Notes under the pieces: generated by a model | Databases searched by the model: none | What the model saw: only the letters and a program-made list of their open reading frames with translations | What the model was told of the DNA's origin: nothing | Made by a program: the position numbers and the translations under genes | Shown here: in pieces, positions 22,491 to 36,400 of the stretch | Layout: each line of letters begins with the position of its first letter | How positions within the stretch are numbered: position 1 is the first letter of the stretch | Source: Atrichornis clamosus | Lineage: Eukaryota > Chordata > Aves > Passeriformes > Menuridae | Length of the DNA stretch: 64,000 nucleotides | NCBI GenBank assembly: GCA_013400975.1 | Contig: WBMZ01011903.1 | Coordinates: 1 to 64,000 of the forward strand | Direction: 5' to 3'

Positions 22491-25400
22491 GACAGCTCCA
22501 GTGTGAGAATTTGGGATTGTGGTTGTGCTGGTGGGGGGGTTGATGCCTCTCCCCCCTGCAGGGGGAGCTTGGGGTGCAGGAGAGGGAGGTCCAATCTCTC
22601 CCCACTTTCAGCTGAGGGCAGGGGAGGCAGGACAGCAGCCTGCTCGTGAGGAAAGCCCCTGTTTCAGCAGCTGTGCTCAGCTCTGGCATCTCTCCCAGAA
22701 TAAAATTGACTGGCACCACATTCCCAGGGACTGCCCTCTGTCCCCAGCCCTCTCTCCAGAGGAAATCCCAGGGATGCCAGCACTCTGTCAGGGGATCTCA
22801 CCTGATTCCCAAATCCTGAGATGGGATAGGAATAGGGAATTGAGACAGGTTAGAAAGGTTGAAGCATCAGAGAGGGCACCCTGGGGTGGGTGTGCTTTTT
22901 GAAACCTCTCCCTGTCACCCGTGAGTGTCCCAATGGACCCTTCTCCATAAGGGCTCTGACAGATCCTTGTTCCTGTGAGTGGATGGGGGTGTGGTGACCC
23001 TTGGGATCCTCTTTGCACATCAGGATTCTTGGCTCAACTTCTTTACCCTTCTAACCTCCCTCCAGGTGCCTTTTTAACCTCTTACAGCATGAAAAGAGCC
23101 AGCAGGTGAAATCCCAGCTCACCACCTGCACCCCAGTGACAGCCACCAGCCAAGTGGAGGACATCAGGAAGAGCCTTGACCCCTTGATGCAGGGATGCTC
23201 TTTGTGGGGAAGAGATGGACGGTGTGTGGGGCGTGATCCCCAACTCCCTGCATTGAGCAGGTTGTCTCCTGCCTCGTGACCAGCGGCTGTCTCCTCCTCC
23301 CAGCGCCTGTTTGTGGAAAGCAAGTGTCAGTGTTGTCATGCCCAAGTGTTTATTTTGGAAACGGCCAGGGGCCTGGCCAGCAGGCACGGGGGGACTTCGT
23401 GGCAAGGAGGATCAGCTACCCAGTGGCAGCTCCTACCATGCCCCACCGAGGATCTGGCTTAGCCAGTGGGTGTTTTTCTCCTGGCTTTGGCCTGCTTCGC
23501 ATCAGGTCAGCCATAAATAGTGACCAGGCACAGGGAGGGCATCATGCTGGGCCCCAGTGGCAGCCAAAACCTGGAGAATATAGACCTGCCTGCGGGTACC
23601 ACTGAACCTTTGGGTGACCCATAAGGGCGCTGGCTCTGGCTAGTGCCAAGGGTCATTCCAGGCATAGCAGTTCCATGTCCCTGCCCCAGGGTGGGAAGAA
23701 AGTCATCTCTGAGAAGTGTCCTGTTCTCCTGACCTTTGCTCTCCAAATATTTAGGATCCCACAGCGCACAGTCACAGGCCTTGTTCGGCTTCACTGTGAT
23801 GCCATTTGCCTCCTGTCTCAGCTGTCCCCAGTAATTCATCTCTGGCCTGCTGCTCTGGGGATGGGGAAGATACTCTAGCACCACCAGGCTTCCCTGAGGT
23901 GAGTGCAGCCACCACAGCACCCTCCTAAGCCCTGTCTGTCCCTTGTTCCCTGTACACCCACAATCCCCCCCTTGTCACAGGCTGATGGACACCAGCAATG
24001 AAGGGGACCACCCATGGAGGGCAGTACCCTGTCCCTGACAGCGTTCACTCTTCCCTCCCTGGTGTGCATCTATCACCATCCCAGCACTGACAAGGGAGAG
24101 CCCAAGCAAGGCCAGCGACCAAACCCTAGCAAAGTGTTGGACTTTGCATTAGGGAAGGAGCTGGGAAAGTGCATTTGGGAAGTCAGTGTAATAAGTAGGA
24201 GGAGAAAAGTGGGATGTGCCAGAGAAGCAGCCCCAAACCCCAGCATAGCCTGGTGGTTTTTGGTCAGGGCCAAGGACTGGTGGCCATATGAACTTGTAAT
24301 TTATGTGCTGTAATACCCAGCCTGTGCACAGGGCTTTGGGAAGCCTCAGACCTGAGCCCTTGGAGGGTCTGAACTTGCTGTCAGGAGGTGGCATGAATTA
24401 AGAAGGATGCTCTTCTCTCCTTGGATGGGTGGTTGTGGGTATACTTGTTCACAAGCCTGTTTCACAAGCTCCTAGAGGTATCTCTGCCCAGTGGTGTCTT
24501 GGAAGAAAAAACTGGAGAGGTCTGGGCTGAGACTGGGGACCTTCAGGAGAGACCCCGGGAGGAAAAACTTTGTTTGGGCAATGACATCACCTCAGGGAGG
24601 AGGGAGAGTGCTCAGGTGATAGGTCCTTGGGGAAGTGGCACTGTCACTGAACATTAGCGACCTGGGGGTGCAAAGGGAGAAGAGCCCAAGAGGAGGATGC
24701 TGAAAGTGGGAGTGACACTTTGAAAGGGGCTGTAGTGGCTACTGGATTTTCTTTGCTCTGACCACAGGTGCAGATTATCAAACAAGCTAAAACACCAGGG
24801 TTGGCCATGCTCTTGCTCATTTTGGCTGAACATCCACCTTTTCCACAGAGGACTTTTGTATTCATAGCTGACAGGGTAAAAGGATAAGGATTACTTAACC
24901 ACGTAAGAGTCAATACTTTAAATGAGACAGGGCCATAAAGGATGTGTCCATCAGAGACCATTGAGCCAGAAGTCCCAGACAGACCCTGCTGTTCAGAAAC
25001 CTGTTTTGCTACTGATTTCCAGGGGTTGAGGATGGCAAAAACCTCAAACCTCAGCCTTCATGGTTTTATGATGCCTCATAGACAAAAAGGGTGGTTTTTT
25101 TAAGCTCTCTTAAAATGAAAATTTATGAAGCTAAATTATCACTAATTATATTTTCATACTTTTTATTAAATTAGAGGTGATTTTTCAGTATGCTCTTTGA
25201 AATCCTGATAGTAATTCTGTTATTGGCCAGACACTACATTTTCCTACCAAAAGCCATATTTCTGATGGTTTCCAAAAATAGCAATAATTTCAACACAGAA
25301 TACTGATGAAAAATCATTAAAAAGGATGCCAGTTTCAAAGCATGTGAAGTGGGGGAAAAGAAAGAGATTTTCTTTTCTTTTTTTTTCAGATGGATTTGTT

Positions 25401-28045
25401 TTCTTGAGAGAAAAGAAACCCCAAGTGATCACAGCAACAGAGTTTAGATTTTCAGCTGATGCAAGTTAGGTCATCCCCACAGGGGCTGGTACTGTGTTAC
25501 ACAGAGGGAAGATTTAACCCCATGTGTTTATGTGATGTCTTTACACCCCTCCATTTGCTGCTAAAACCACTGGTAGCACTCCTGCCTGGACCAACAGGGC
25601 TGCGATTGAATGCTGTAGAGCAAAAACCCCTATGGAGATAGAGAGAAAATCATAAGCAAATGAAAAATGGGAGTTGAAAGGTGAGGTTTGAGAAGAGGAA
25701 GTGACTCATGGGTTGGGAATGAGGGATGGGGTCTTGGACAGGCTCGTCAGCTCAAGCTTCAGTGACCCCCGACTGCGAGGAGTCGTGGGGAGGACGGAGG
25801 AGAGGCCAAGCATGGAGCAATGAAATGAACAGTCGAGCCCAGGGAGAGCTGTGAAACCCTGGAAGACAAGTCCATGGCGGTCATGCAGAAAGGGGAGGAA
25901 TACCCAGCCTTTCCAGACTGTCTGCACAGTTTATCCTTCCCTTTGCTTTGATTGGGGGCTGTGTGAGACACGACAAGGTAGAGACCCGAGGGAAACCAGT
26001 AAAGCTGAGGCATCTACAGCAATGGCTTAAAGCTGTGTTTAAGCCCCTGACTCCGCATCCGCTGTGCTGTGTAGGGAAAGGGGCAGCATTTCTGACACCA
26101 CTGTAGCATAAAGGAAGGGGGTAGTGTATTTGAAATAGTTTGGATATCCTCAAATGAACCCTGTGACCTCCTCCTGCAAAGGCCGCCAGGACCCAGCTGA
26201 GGCATCACGTGTGTGCAGCCAGGGCTGGGTGAGCTGGTGAAGGACGCGTGGATGCAGCAGTGGCACACCCGTACCACGTTAAGCAATGCAACTGTGGGGG
26301 GCAGTCAGGGCTCCCTTCCCCACCCCCCTCCAGGAAATCTGTGTCTCTGTGTAATGGGGCTTGGTGTATTGGCATCTGGTTGTAAAAAACGCTATTTGAA
26401 TGCCAGCTGTGTGTTAGGAAATAGTGCCTGAAATACCACAAAGACCTCGCACCCACAAAATGGGGCTGGCTCAGGAATCAGGGAGCTTCTTGCACAGGTG
26501 CTGCAGTGGCAGCTGGAGATCAAGCCATGTGCTCACCCACTGGTGTTCCCTGCCTGTCCTAATCCCATCTTCCTCCTGCCTGCATCCTCCTCTGCCCCTC
26601 CACGTGGGCTACAGCTCCCATGGCATCCTCACAGCTCTGAGCTCATGCAGAAGGCAAGTGCCAACAGGCCTCCTTGGTCTCCTCTGACTTTGGAAACACT
26701 GAGCTGTTCTTGGCTTCATTAGAGACTGATTTGCATAGAAGGGAAATACTTGGCTCTAATTGACTTAGTCTGGACATGGTTTTCAGAGGGACATAATGCT
26801 TACCAGGGAGTCGTGGAACAAAGTGACTCTTTCCACCATTCTGGGGAAGGAACTATATGTATATTGATAATAGGTACCTGCTTTTGCAGGTAGATAAAGC
26901 TTTTAATTTCACCTCATTTTAATGAAAAGACACTTTATCTGTAGCACCAGCTGGTGTCATTTGATCTATGAACATCCAGATACATCTCTGCCATTCATGC
27001 CTTGTTTGACTGAAGTATTTCTAGGGGCAAAACGTTCTAGAGATGCTGCTTTCTCAGGAGAGTGCAGCTGTTGCCTGGAAACCCTGTTGGTGTCTGAGTT
27101 GCCATGTGCCAGGACACCATAAAGATTTAATTCAGGGTCTGTTACCCCAGGGTTATATAAGACAACCTCAAGGAAGTGGAGCTGAAGGAGATGTGTTAGT
27201 CCTTCAACCTCTGTGTCTGATCATTGCTTCTGGGGACAGAGAAGGAAGAACCCTCTTATTTGGAACATGAAATTATTACTCCAGCTATTACAGCATGGAC
27301 ATGCTCTGTTTCCTAGTTCTTAGCACAGATGCAGAAAAGCACAGTTTTCAATGACTTCTGTTGGGTGGAAAGCCCCACAAATACCACATAGAGCCTACCA
27401 AAGTCCTGGCTGGGCTTCTGCTGTCGTGGAGTGGTTTCCACATTCACATCCAGAAGGCTTGTGGCCAACCTAGTTCAAATCCAGCATGTGATGGAGCTCA
27501 GCGTGGAGGGGAGAGTCAGTCAAGGTATGCTCAACACTTCCCATCTCTTCTGATAAATCTGCAGCACTCATGAACTAAAACTGAGTTTTGCAGTCTGTCT
27601 ACAGGAATTTCTCTCTTACTTTCCTAAGCCAGCACTTGGATGAGGCTTAGCAGAAGTTTTAGTGTGGATTCTACTGGGCATAATATTGGAGACTTTAATT
27701 GTTGTAGGAGTTGGCTTGGAGTCCTCTATTACTTGAAGGCTGCTGAGACAAACTTTCTGGCTAAGGAATCAACTCAGGCACCCACTAATTTGGAGGCAGA
27801 AAGTTGGGCCAAGTATTGCTGTGGAGCACTGAACAGTGCTGTGGAATTCTGTCGCATCCAGCCTGTCTTTGCCCCTCCAGAGCTAGTAGGTGCCATCACT
27901 TTGGGCCAAGTGCATAAAGAAGATCCTTTAAGGAACACAAATCCTGCAAAACAGCACTGCTCTGCAGTCAGGGCAGCGATGCCCCTGATGCCATCTATCA
28001 CAGCTTGGTGGCCACCCTGTGTGTGTGTGTGAGAGCCCTGCGTTG
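22491..28045. other. Intergenic DNA
   Basis: No gene. An AT-rich block near 25080-25340 has many TAAT/ATTA words (CACTAATTATATTTTC). A short hairpin lies at 26875-26892 and a (GT)n run at about 28017-28031. Open frames here have no recognisable product. Confidence 0.5.
26875..26892. other. Perfect 7-bp inverted repeat, TTTT loop, paired CAGGTA sites
   Basis: TACCTGC-TTTT-GCAGGTA. Each arm contains CAGGTA, a ZEB/SNAI-type E-box core. It is flanked by TTGATAATAGG and TAGATAAAGC (GATA-like). It could be a paired repressor site or chance. Confidence 0.35.
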
Positions 28046-29196
28046 TCACAACAGGCCTCTAACACAGTCCTGCATGACATCCGTATCTCCAAATTGGAGA
28101 TACATGGATTTGAAGGGTGGACTATTTGGTGGATAAGGAATTGGCGGGCTTGGTGCAGCCAGAGAGTTGTGGTCAAAACCCCTATGTCCAGCTGGAGGCT
28201 GGTGGTGAGTGCTGTCCCTCAGAGCTGTGTCTTGTCACCGGGACTCTTTAACATATTTATCAGTGACACGAACAGTGACATCGAGTGCACCCTCAGCAAG
28301 TTTGCAGGTGACACCAAGCTGAGTGATGCAGTTCACACTCCTGAAGGACAGAATGTCACCCAGAGGGAACCTGAGAAGTGGGCCCAGTGGAAACTCATGA
28401 ACTTCAACAAGTCTCAGTTCCAGGTGCTGATCCTGAGTCAGGGCAATCCCAGAAATGAATATGGACTGGGAGAAGAAGTCATTGAGAACAGACCATTGGA
28501 AAAGGACTTAGGGGTTCTCGTGGATGAAGGGCTGGACAAGCATGTAGTGCATGCTCACAGCACAGAAGAACACCCAAATCCTGGGCTGCATCCAAAGCAG
28601 CACGGCCCGCAGGTCGAGGGAGGGGATTCTCCCCCTCTGTTCTGCCCTTGTGAGACCCTACCTGGAGTACTGAGTCCAGCTCTGAGGCCCTCAACATATG
28701 AAAGACTTGAACCTTTTGGAGTGGGTCCAAAGGAGGCCACAAAGATGATCAGAGCGATGGAGAACTTCTGTGGACACAGGCTGAGAGAGATGGGGTTGTT
28801 TGGCCTGGAAAATAGAAAGTTCCAGAAAGACCTTATTGCAGCCTTCCAGTACCTGAAAGGAGCTTATAAAAAAGAGGGCAAGTGACTTTTCATAGTCAGA
28901 TAGTGACAGTACAAGGCAGAATGCTTTTAAATCAAAAGAGTAGAGATTTCAATTAGACATTAGGAAGAATTCTTCCCTGTGAGGGTGGTGAGGCACTGGC
29001 ATAGGTTGCTCAGAGAAGCTGTGGCTGCCCCATCCCTGGAAGTGTTCAAGGACAGGTTGGACAGGGCTTGGAGCAACCTGGTCTTGTAGAAGGTGTCCCT
29101 GCCGATGGCAGGGTGTTAGAACTAGATGATCATTAAGGTCCCTTCCAACCCAAACCATTCTAGAATTCTATGATGCTTGGATTCCAGGATTCTACG
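28046..29196 (+). mobile_element. CR1 LINE, 5'-truncated, with broken reverse transcriptase end and 3' UTR
   Basis: A 3' fragment of a chicken-repeat-1 non-LTR retrotransposon. 28046-28884 encodes the C-terminal part of the reverse transcriptase, recognisable from VVVKTPMSSWRLV, SPGLFNIFIS, IECTLSKFAGDTKLS, EKDLGVLVDEGLDKHV, ATKMIRAME and DLIAAFQYLKGAYKK. The catalytic box that should read F-A-D-D reads FAGD (28301-28312), so the first catalytic Asp is lost. The middle, about residues 180-240, is frame-shifted or scrambled relative to the family. The N-terminal RT, endonuclease and ORF1 are absent. 28885-29196 is the typical CR1 3' UTR (GAGGCACTGGCATAGGTTG, TTCTAGAATTCTATGATG end). Inactive. 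Confidence 0.93.
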
Positions 29197-32100
29197 TGCA
29201 GGCCCTGCCCCTTAACAACAGACCCTGCTCAGTGACAACAAGCCCCATCCAAGGCACCTCTCCAATATAAACCCCTCTTCCTCCAGCAGCCTCAGCTCTG
29301 CAGTAGAGCAGGGGGAAGGGTGGAGGTGTGTACCCTGCTTGGAGAGGAAGAATAGGACGTTTAGGTTGCCAGCAAACCTAATGCAAGTTTTTCATCTGCT
29401 CATCCTCCAGTTAGGCAGGCAGTCTCACTCGGCTGCGTGGAAAATAATCCCTGGAATATTCACCAGGGACAGATTTGTTTGTAAAATTAAAGGAGGCTTT
29501 GGGATTAGGGATTCTGACCTTGGATCTAGCTCTTTCCGAGGCTGCGACTGCAGGTTGGTGTTTTAGCTGGAAAGCAGAAATTTTTGAGCTAGCAAGTAAC
29601 AATAAACGAGCTTAATATTGGTTTGTTATGCCTCTGTTAGAAGGGGTTTAAATGTGGAGCCCTAATTGGAGAGAGCACCAGGTTAAAACTCTGTAAGGGA
29701 AGTTTATTGAAGGGTTTAAAAAAAATTTTTTTTTCTAAAAACTTGAGGTTTTTCCCGAGGAAAACAGTGTTTTACTCACTTTCTGAATCTATTTTTAATG
29801 GAATTAAAAAGCATGAGCTGAACTTTTTGTGTGTAACTGGTGTTTCCTCTTTTTCTGTACTAAAATGATAGGGAAAAGATAAAGGAGTTGGGAGAGGAGG
29901 AGAAAAGTGATTAAAAAAGATTATCCCCTTCTCCCCTAGTCTTTTTTGATAAAAGTATTTCTAAAACAGTTTTTAGAGAACAAACATTGTTTCTTCTTGA
30001 AGTACATGGGACAGAAATAGCTGCATTGTGGCAGAATAAGCCTTTTACTTTTTAAAAGAAACTTTGGCAAAATATCTGTAGTTTAACTGAAGGATTTTAA
30101 ATTGCAGTCATCTTGAAAGCCCAGAAGTCCTTCCATTACCTTCTGAAAACTCTGACATTTGTATATTTTTTTCTTTTTTTAAAGCATAGCAGTTGAGAGA
30201 TGCTGCTGAAGAGACATTCCTTTTTTTTCTGATGATCTTCCAAACCTGCCTGTGCTGTAAGTCAATGATGAAATAATTGTAGTCTAGATAAAGCTTTTAG
30301 TGCTGAGCATGAAAAAATAAGCAATGGGAATGGGGCTAATTTGTCCCTCCCCATGGAGAAGAAAAACTCTTGTGGCCCAGTTGCCATAGTGTCAGCCAGA
30401 ACTGATTTGCAAATGAAGGGTCTGCAACTCTAGATGAGCCTATGGCTGCTCCAAGAGTTCATACCATAATTTTCTCTGTGCTTTTGTCTGCTTTGTTGCT
30501 CAGGGGTATGGCCAGGTGCCAGCAATATGACAGCAAGGAGTGAAATTTGCCAGCAAATCCATTTTGGGCTTAGTTAGGAGTATCCCAGGTGAAAAGTGTT
30601 AGCTATAATAATCTGATTTAAGTGTCAGTCTCCATCTCCAGGAGGAGACTCTTTTGTTTTCCTCATGTAAGGAAGGGAAGAATCTGCCCTGGATTCTTCT
30701 ACCCGTTTGCAGTGAGATGTTGCCTGCAGATTTTGAGCCTCCGTTACCAGGGCAGTCCATGCTCCAAGCACCCACCAGGATTTGCTTTAGAAAAATGTTC
30801 GTGACTGATGGAGTTGGGTGGTTGAGGTATTGTGGGAGAGGAATACTTTGGCTGTTTGTGATGGGGCTCTGCTTTGTCTTCTGCCCAGTTTCCTGGTGTG
30901 CCAGCAGCTGGGATTGGTGGTCAAACAGGACAGCAATGCCTGGCTATAAACTTCACTTGGATGGTAAGGTAAGGGCTCAGGGGCATGTTTTCTGCCACAG
31001 GAAGAAGCTCCACCAGATACTCAGCCAGCTTGTCCCCCTGACCTTGCGTGTCACCATCTGCCATGGGCTCACAGGTGAGAAATATTTGCTTTTCTTGGAG
31101 AGATGAGTCTAAAGGTGAAGCTGGTTGATGTCATATATTTATTGCTATTGCTTTGTGGTACCCATGTGGAGTTTATTGCAACTTCATCCTGTTCATATCT
31201 ATCCTCAGTTCTCCTTTGGTGTTTCAAAAATTCGTTCTGGCTAAGTCTTTTGTGGTGCTGCTTAGGGGAACATTGTCCCTGTCTGATGAGTAGGGATTCT
31301 CTTCTAGGTTTGAGAACTAAGTTGTGACATGGATAGCAGTTTGATTTATATTGTCAAAGGGAAGATGGGAATGTGGAATTTTTTTTGCTGCAAAGATATG
31401 TTATTTAGTTTTGTTACGTTTTGCAGATCTTTTAGGAGATCTTTGCAAGCCTTGTGAAGAAAAGCAGCTGGATGTGTTTGTGTTGACTGTTAAATTGTCC
31501 CATGTGGTAGTGCAGGCTGGTGGGACGGCAGGTCACCTGCAGAATCTGGGGTTTCATGATGCACAAACCTACTGAGCCATACACACAAGTCTGTGATTTG
31601 CTTGTGATGATGCAGGGAGGCAGAAGTGGTGTTTCATAGGACGTGAGCCTGCTTTTGCACTTTCATTTTTCATTTTTTCTTATCCAGACGGGCTGGTTTA
31701 GACTAGTGGGTGATTTGCTACAGGTGTTCCTCATGGGATGGTGAATGAGCAGTGAAGGGGATCAGATATAGTGAAATACCAGTTCAACAAACCAGGTCTT
31801 TTGGCTCTGTGAAACCATGTTAAAATTATTTCTTTTTCTCTTGGGGAAGGATGTTTGCAGCATCTGGGATTTCTGGGAATTCTTCCTTCTGGATGGGTTA
31901 AACCACAAGCAGAGCAAGATCTGTCCTTATCTAATGTGCCTGTTCATGCAGCTCTATCCAGAGTCTTCAAGGGTGTTGCTTGCATCTGAAACAGTCCTGG
32001 GATTGAGCAGTGTCTGTTAGCACAACCAAACTCAGTTTCAAACAAAAGGTAATAAAAGTTGGGGGATGTATCTGTTCCTCCTGTCACCTCTCTCTCACTC

Positions 32101-33364
32101 ACCTGTTCATCTGAGTCTCTGGACAAGGCATTTTGTTTGATAAGGAGTGAAGATACATCAAGAAATTTGGGATTGATATTGTTTCTCTTTCTTGTTGGTG
32201 GGTTTTTGTTTGTTTGTTTTGTTTTCCCCCTGGCTGACTTGCCCCCTTGACTAACTGAGGGTCGAGATAAGTCTGTTCAGTTTTATGTTGAGTTTTTGGA
32301 TATCATTTAACCCCATGTAACATATGTTCTATATCTAAAATAGGCATTGATGTGTTAGAAGGTTTCATATTAGTACAGAGACAGTAATCCCAACAAATCC
32401 CTTTTCCTTTAGTGAGTAAGTAAAATACAGACTAATATCCTCACTGACTGGGGGAAAAAATCCTGCAGATATTTCTTGACCCTGCTTTATGTCCTGGTGT
32501 TTGTTACCAGTCATTGGCACAATCAAAGGGCTTCATTACAACAGCTGAAACCAGATTCTCTAAAATGTGGAGTGGTATGTTTGACCTGGTGTTAATTGTA
32601 CTTGTCAGTGGTATTTAAGTGGCAGAGTGAGGGCAGATGTGTTATAGATAGCTTTCCTGAGCCAAGGAAAGTAGCAAAACAGGATGTGGCTTTCATAAAG
32701 GGAATCCCTGTATCTGGCAATATCAGCTTCACATCTTGGAAACCAAGAATGTCCACAGAAATGAACAATGCTTGGCTTGGCTTTGATGCTGGAAGGCAGC
32801 AGTAGGTCAGGTATTATGGGGGCCTGCGAGAGGAGGGGGTTTGAGCACCAAGGTGATGCACTTGACTTCGGAGCAGGAGAGCTGGGATGGTGCCTTGTTC
32901 TTAGGCAGGATGAATTCTGCTGGGAATGGGATCAGCTACTTCACAATCTCTGGACCTGCTCTCTGACAGGTGAGCTCCAGGTTGTATCCTGGAAATATGC
33001 GGCTTAAATAGCAAGGCTGTTTCTGACCCTTTTCCTGAAATCTAGGAAAATTCTGCTGTAACAAAGGAAAGTAAGGCTTTTATGAGCAACAAATCCAGTG
33101 TAATCACTGTTACAACCTTTACTCCCACGTGTTTTTTTTCTAAAATGGAATCTCATTTCCCTGGTTTCCTAATGATTCTCTGGGCAGCGCTGTGCATAAG
33201 ATGCGTCTGGTTCTGAGCTCTTTGTGATATTTGTCTAGTCATGTTTCCATGTTTGTGGGACAGTTGAACAGTTTTTCCTTCCTTTGTCTTGATGGATATA
33301 AACTTTCTTTTTCTCCTTTGTTTCTGTCCCCTCCCTACACAAATCCACAGCAGCTTTGTTTTTT
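29197..33364. other. Intergenic DNA
   Basis: CpG-poor, AT-rich in places (29600-30310), no gene recognised. Nothing further supported. Confidence 0.5.
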
Positions 33365-33430
33365 AAGTTCAGTAAAGACTGATCAAAGGGTATAAAAAGT
33401 TCAGTAAAGACTGATCAAAGGGTATAAAAA
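33365..33430. repeat. Perfect 32-bp tandem duplication
   Basis: The 32-mer at 33365-33396 (starts AAGTTCAGTAAAGACTGATC) is repeated exactly at 33397-33428 and begins a third time (AAG). Each copy holds GATCAAAG, a TCF/LEF-type core, and TATAAAA. Confidence 0.95.
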
Positions 33431-36400
33431 GTGGGAGAATGGCTTTGGCCTTTTCACAGGGTATGAAGAGAGCAACAGCATCAGTGCACCAGTATCTTTG
33501 GAGTTAGTTCTTGAGGTTAAGAGAATAAAGTTAAATAGCCTTTTTTCAGAAAGATGAAATTAATATTACTTTGTTGGTATGTGGACTGCTATTGCCAGGA
33601 GGAAATGTAATTATTAATCTCCTTTGGGGATGTGTGAATAAAAACAGCACCTGATTACCAGAGCTATATCCAAAGTAGCATTAAAGCCTGTTTCTATTTT
33701 TTTTGAATAGTGAGGAGCAAGCTGCAAAGAGAAATCTGGAAGTTACTGTGCTCAGTTGCAGAGGTAACTGAGTTAAGTTCTGTTCTAGGTGTTACTTAGG
33801 AGGGTCTTTCCTGCCCCTTCACATCTCTGAATTGCAACACAAGCCAAAAAACTACAGTAATGTGTGGGGCAGGTCTATTAATCTGCATGTGTTAGCAACC
33901 CAAACCAGAGATCAGGGAAATTACAGCGCCTCATTCGAGGCTGTTCCTGTCTGGAAAAAGTGAATTTGCAGTTGTTGGGACTAACACCAGTTCATATATG
34001 AGCATCTCTCACTGCTGGAGCACTGGCAGGGTTGGAGAACCTGGCTGCAGTGACGGGTACAGTTTGCTTGAGCCTGGGTTTCCTTTCAGATTCCTTCTCC
34101 AAGGTTTTGTCTTCTGCAGGCTCTTCTCATATCTTGCAAGTAATAATAAAGCTTGTAAGAAAAGGTGTATTGGGAAAAGGAAGATGCTGTACAAGTCTGG
34201 CTCTTGCATTATTTCTGATTATTCTGTAGTCCTGTGGCAAATGTTGGCCAACAGATAGGACTTTGCAGCTGCTCCAGTGTCAAGGCTGGCCCACAGAATG
34301 AGCTGGGCCTTTCATTTGGCTTGCCTTGGGTTTCAGAGGGGTAGATGTTTGCCCTGTGTTTGCTCTGCACCCTGTGTATAGCTTAAAGTTCTCCTAGATG
34401 TCTTGTGACCACAAGTTTTTCCTGAAAAATGGAACAGGACACCTTTTTGGCTGCTTTTAAACCATGGAAATTTTGCTGAGATTTTTCTGTGAAAGAGGAA
34501 CAATACAACCTCAAGAGAAGTTAATTATAGCAATGGAAATTTTTCTTAAAGACTTTCTGATGTGAGGCTGGTATTGCTTTTCAGGAGGATAGAACTCTCA
34601 GAAATGCCACTTTTAATGAAAAATGCTTTAATGGCAAATACTTTCCACAGTGTAATGGTTATTCTTGGGTTTGTCTGAAGCATATTGAACCTCTGTATTT
34701 CTTTGTGGAGTTGTGTAACATGGTTTGGCTCTGCTCTTGCTCAAGTGCAGTCCTGGTCTAGGTGAGGTGGATGCCAGGGAAGTCATGGGAACTGAATGTG
34801 ATAATGTTGTGCTTAGACTCTGATTTGTTTCGAGCTGCTGTGTGGAGTAAGACAATTCTGAGCCTTGGACTTAGGGATATTTGTTTCTGCTACCTTGGCC
34901 CCTCTGAAGTCATGTGCCTTATTCTCATCACTATCTTAAACTGCATCCAGCTTGGGCTATTCCTGATATATCTGGGTTTAAATAGGTGATAATTCTCCTA
35001 AGAAATGATCCTGTAGGCTGATTGCCAGGGAAGGACTGCTTTGGATGTAAGCAACAGGTCTCATGTCACACGGATACAAACCTAAAGCAGGGTTCTGGCA
35101 ACAGAATACTTTTTTTTTTTTTCCTCTGTAATGATGATATATTTGAGGAGAAGGCAGAAATTTTCATATAGCTGAGGTATCCCATCTGTTTTTATCCTGT
35201 TCCATCTCTGAATAGTCCAAATTGTACTTTATTTTCTGAGTTTGTGGTGTCAAACTTCCTGAGTTCCCTCTCTTTTCTGGAAATCTCTGCAACTGTGAAT
35301 AAGGACAGCTTATGCTGGCTGGGAAGGTGTGAAGCAAGTGGCCAGGCTGGGACATGGTATCAGATTGCCACTGGCACTAATAAAAGGACTGGTAATCTAG
35401 TCATGTTTTTGAATACTCAAGCAACTTCTATGGCCTTAATACAGAGAGGAGGAGGGGGAGGGAGTGGAGAAGGGACTGGCCACAAATAAATTCATCTATA
35501 AACCTGCGAAATAAAAAGTCAAGGGCTGGGTGGGTTACTATGATGGTCTCTTTGGGATCTAATGGTACAGTGAGAATTTAGAGGCTGTGGCCAGAGCCGG
35601 CACAAGTCCTCTAGCACCATGGGCTGGCAGGAACCTGCCTTTGCTACACCAGAGATAGTGAGGTGGTGGGATTCTGCCATTTGATGCCATGATGACTGTA
35701 AGTACAAGTGGGATCAAAGGGGGTTAGATACAGTCACGAAGGAGAAGCTCATCAGTGGCTGTTGTTCATGGAAACCTTTATTGATAGGAAATTGTTCAGA
35801 AAGAGATTCTGCACTCGGATGGATCTTTGCTCTTGAGTGCTGGGGCTCCTAAAATCTGGGTTCTGCTACAGCACTGAGGGAGCCCCTTTTTGGCAATGCT
35901 GAGCCCTCATCCCAAGGGTGGGTTTTGGCTCACAGCTAAATCTCTCATGTCTGCATCTCCTGGAGGTCCAGTAGATGTGTTCCAGGTGTGTCTAAGAGCA
36001 GTGTAATGGCACTGAGCATGGGTGTGGAGAGCTGTGTCTTCTTTCTGAGCATCTTAATGGCTAGACACATATGTGACAGACCTGGGGTTTTGGTGGCCAT
36101 GGCTTCTACTTCCAGTGCTACTCTTTCATGTTAACTAGTCATTGGATAACTAGTCTTGGATCCAAAATAAGTGTTTAGGCCTAGAACCAGAGCTCAGAAC
36201 TTCTCAGATCACAGGACAAAATCTGGTCCCTGCCTGCTTTTCTCTTTTGGGCCCTGTGAGTCTGGTGTGGTAACAAGGCCTGAGTGAACCCTTCACTTCT
36301 GGAGGGGGTGGATGGAGAGCACAGGCTTCAGTCCCTCCTGGCTGTGCTGTTCTGCAGGTGAAGGTGCCTGAACCAGGTGCCTGTTCAAGGCCTGGGATGT

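Noticed and set aside
28019..28885. 288-codon frame as a host gene
   Set aside because: It is a decayed CR1 reverse transcriptase fragment followed by a CR1 3' UTR. The first residues precede the element.
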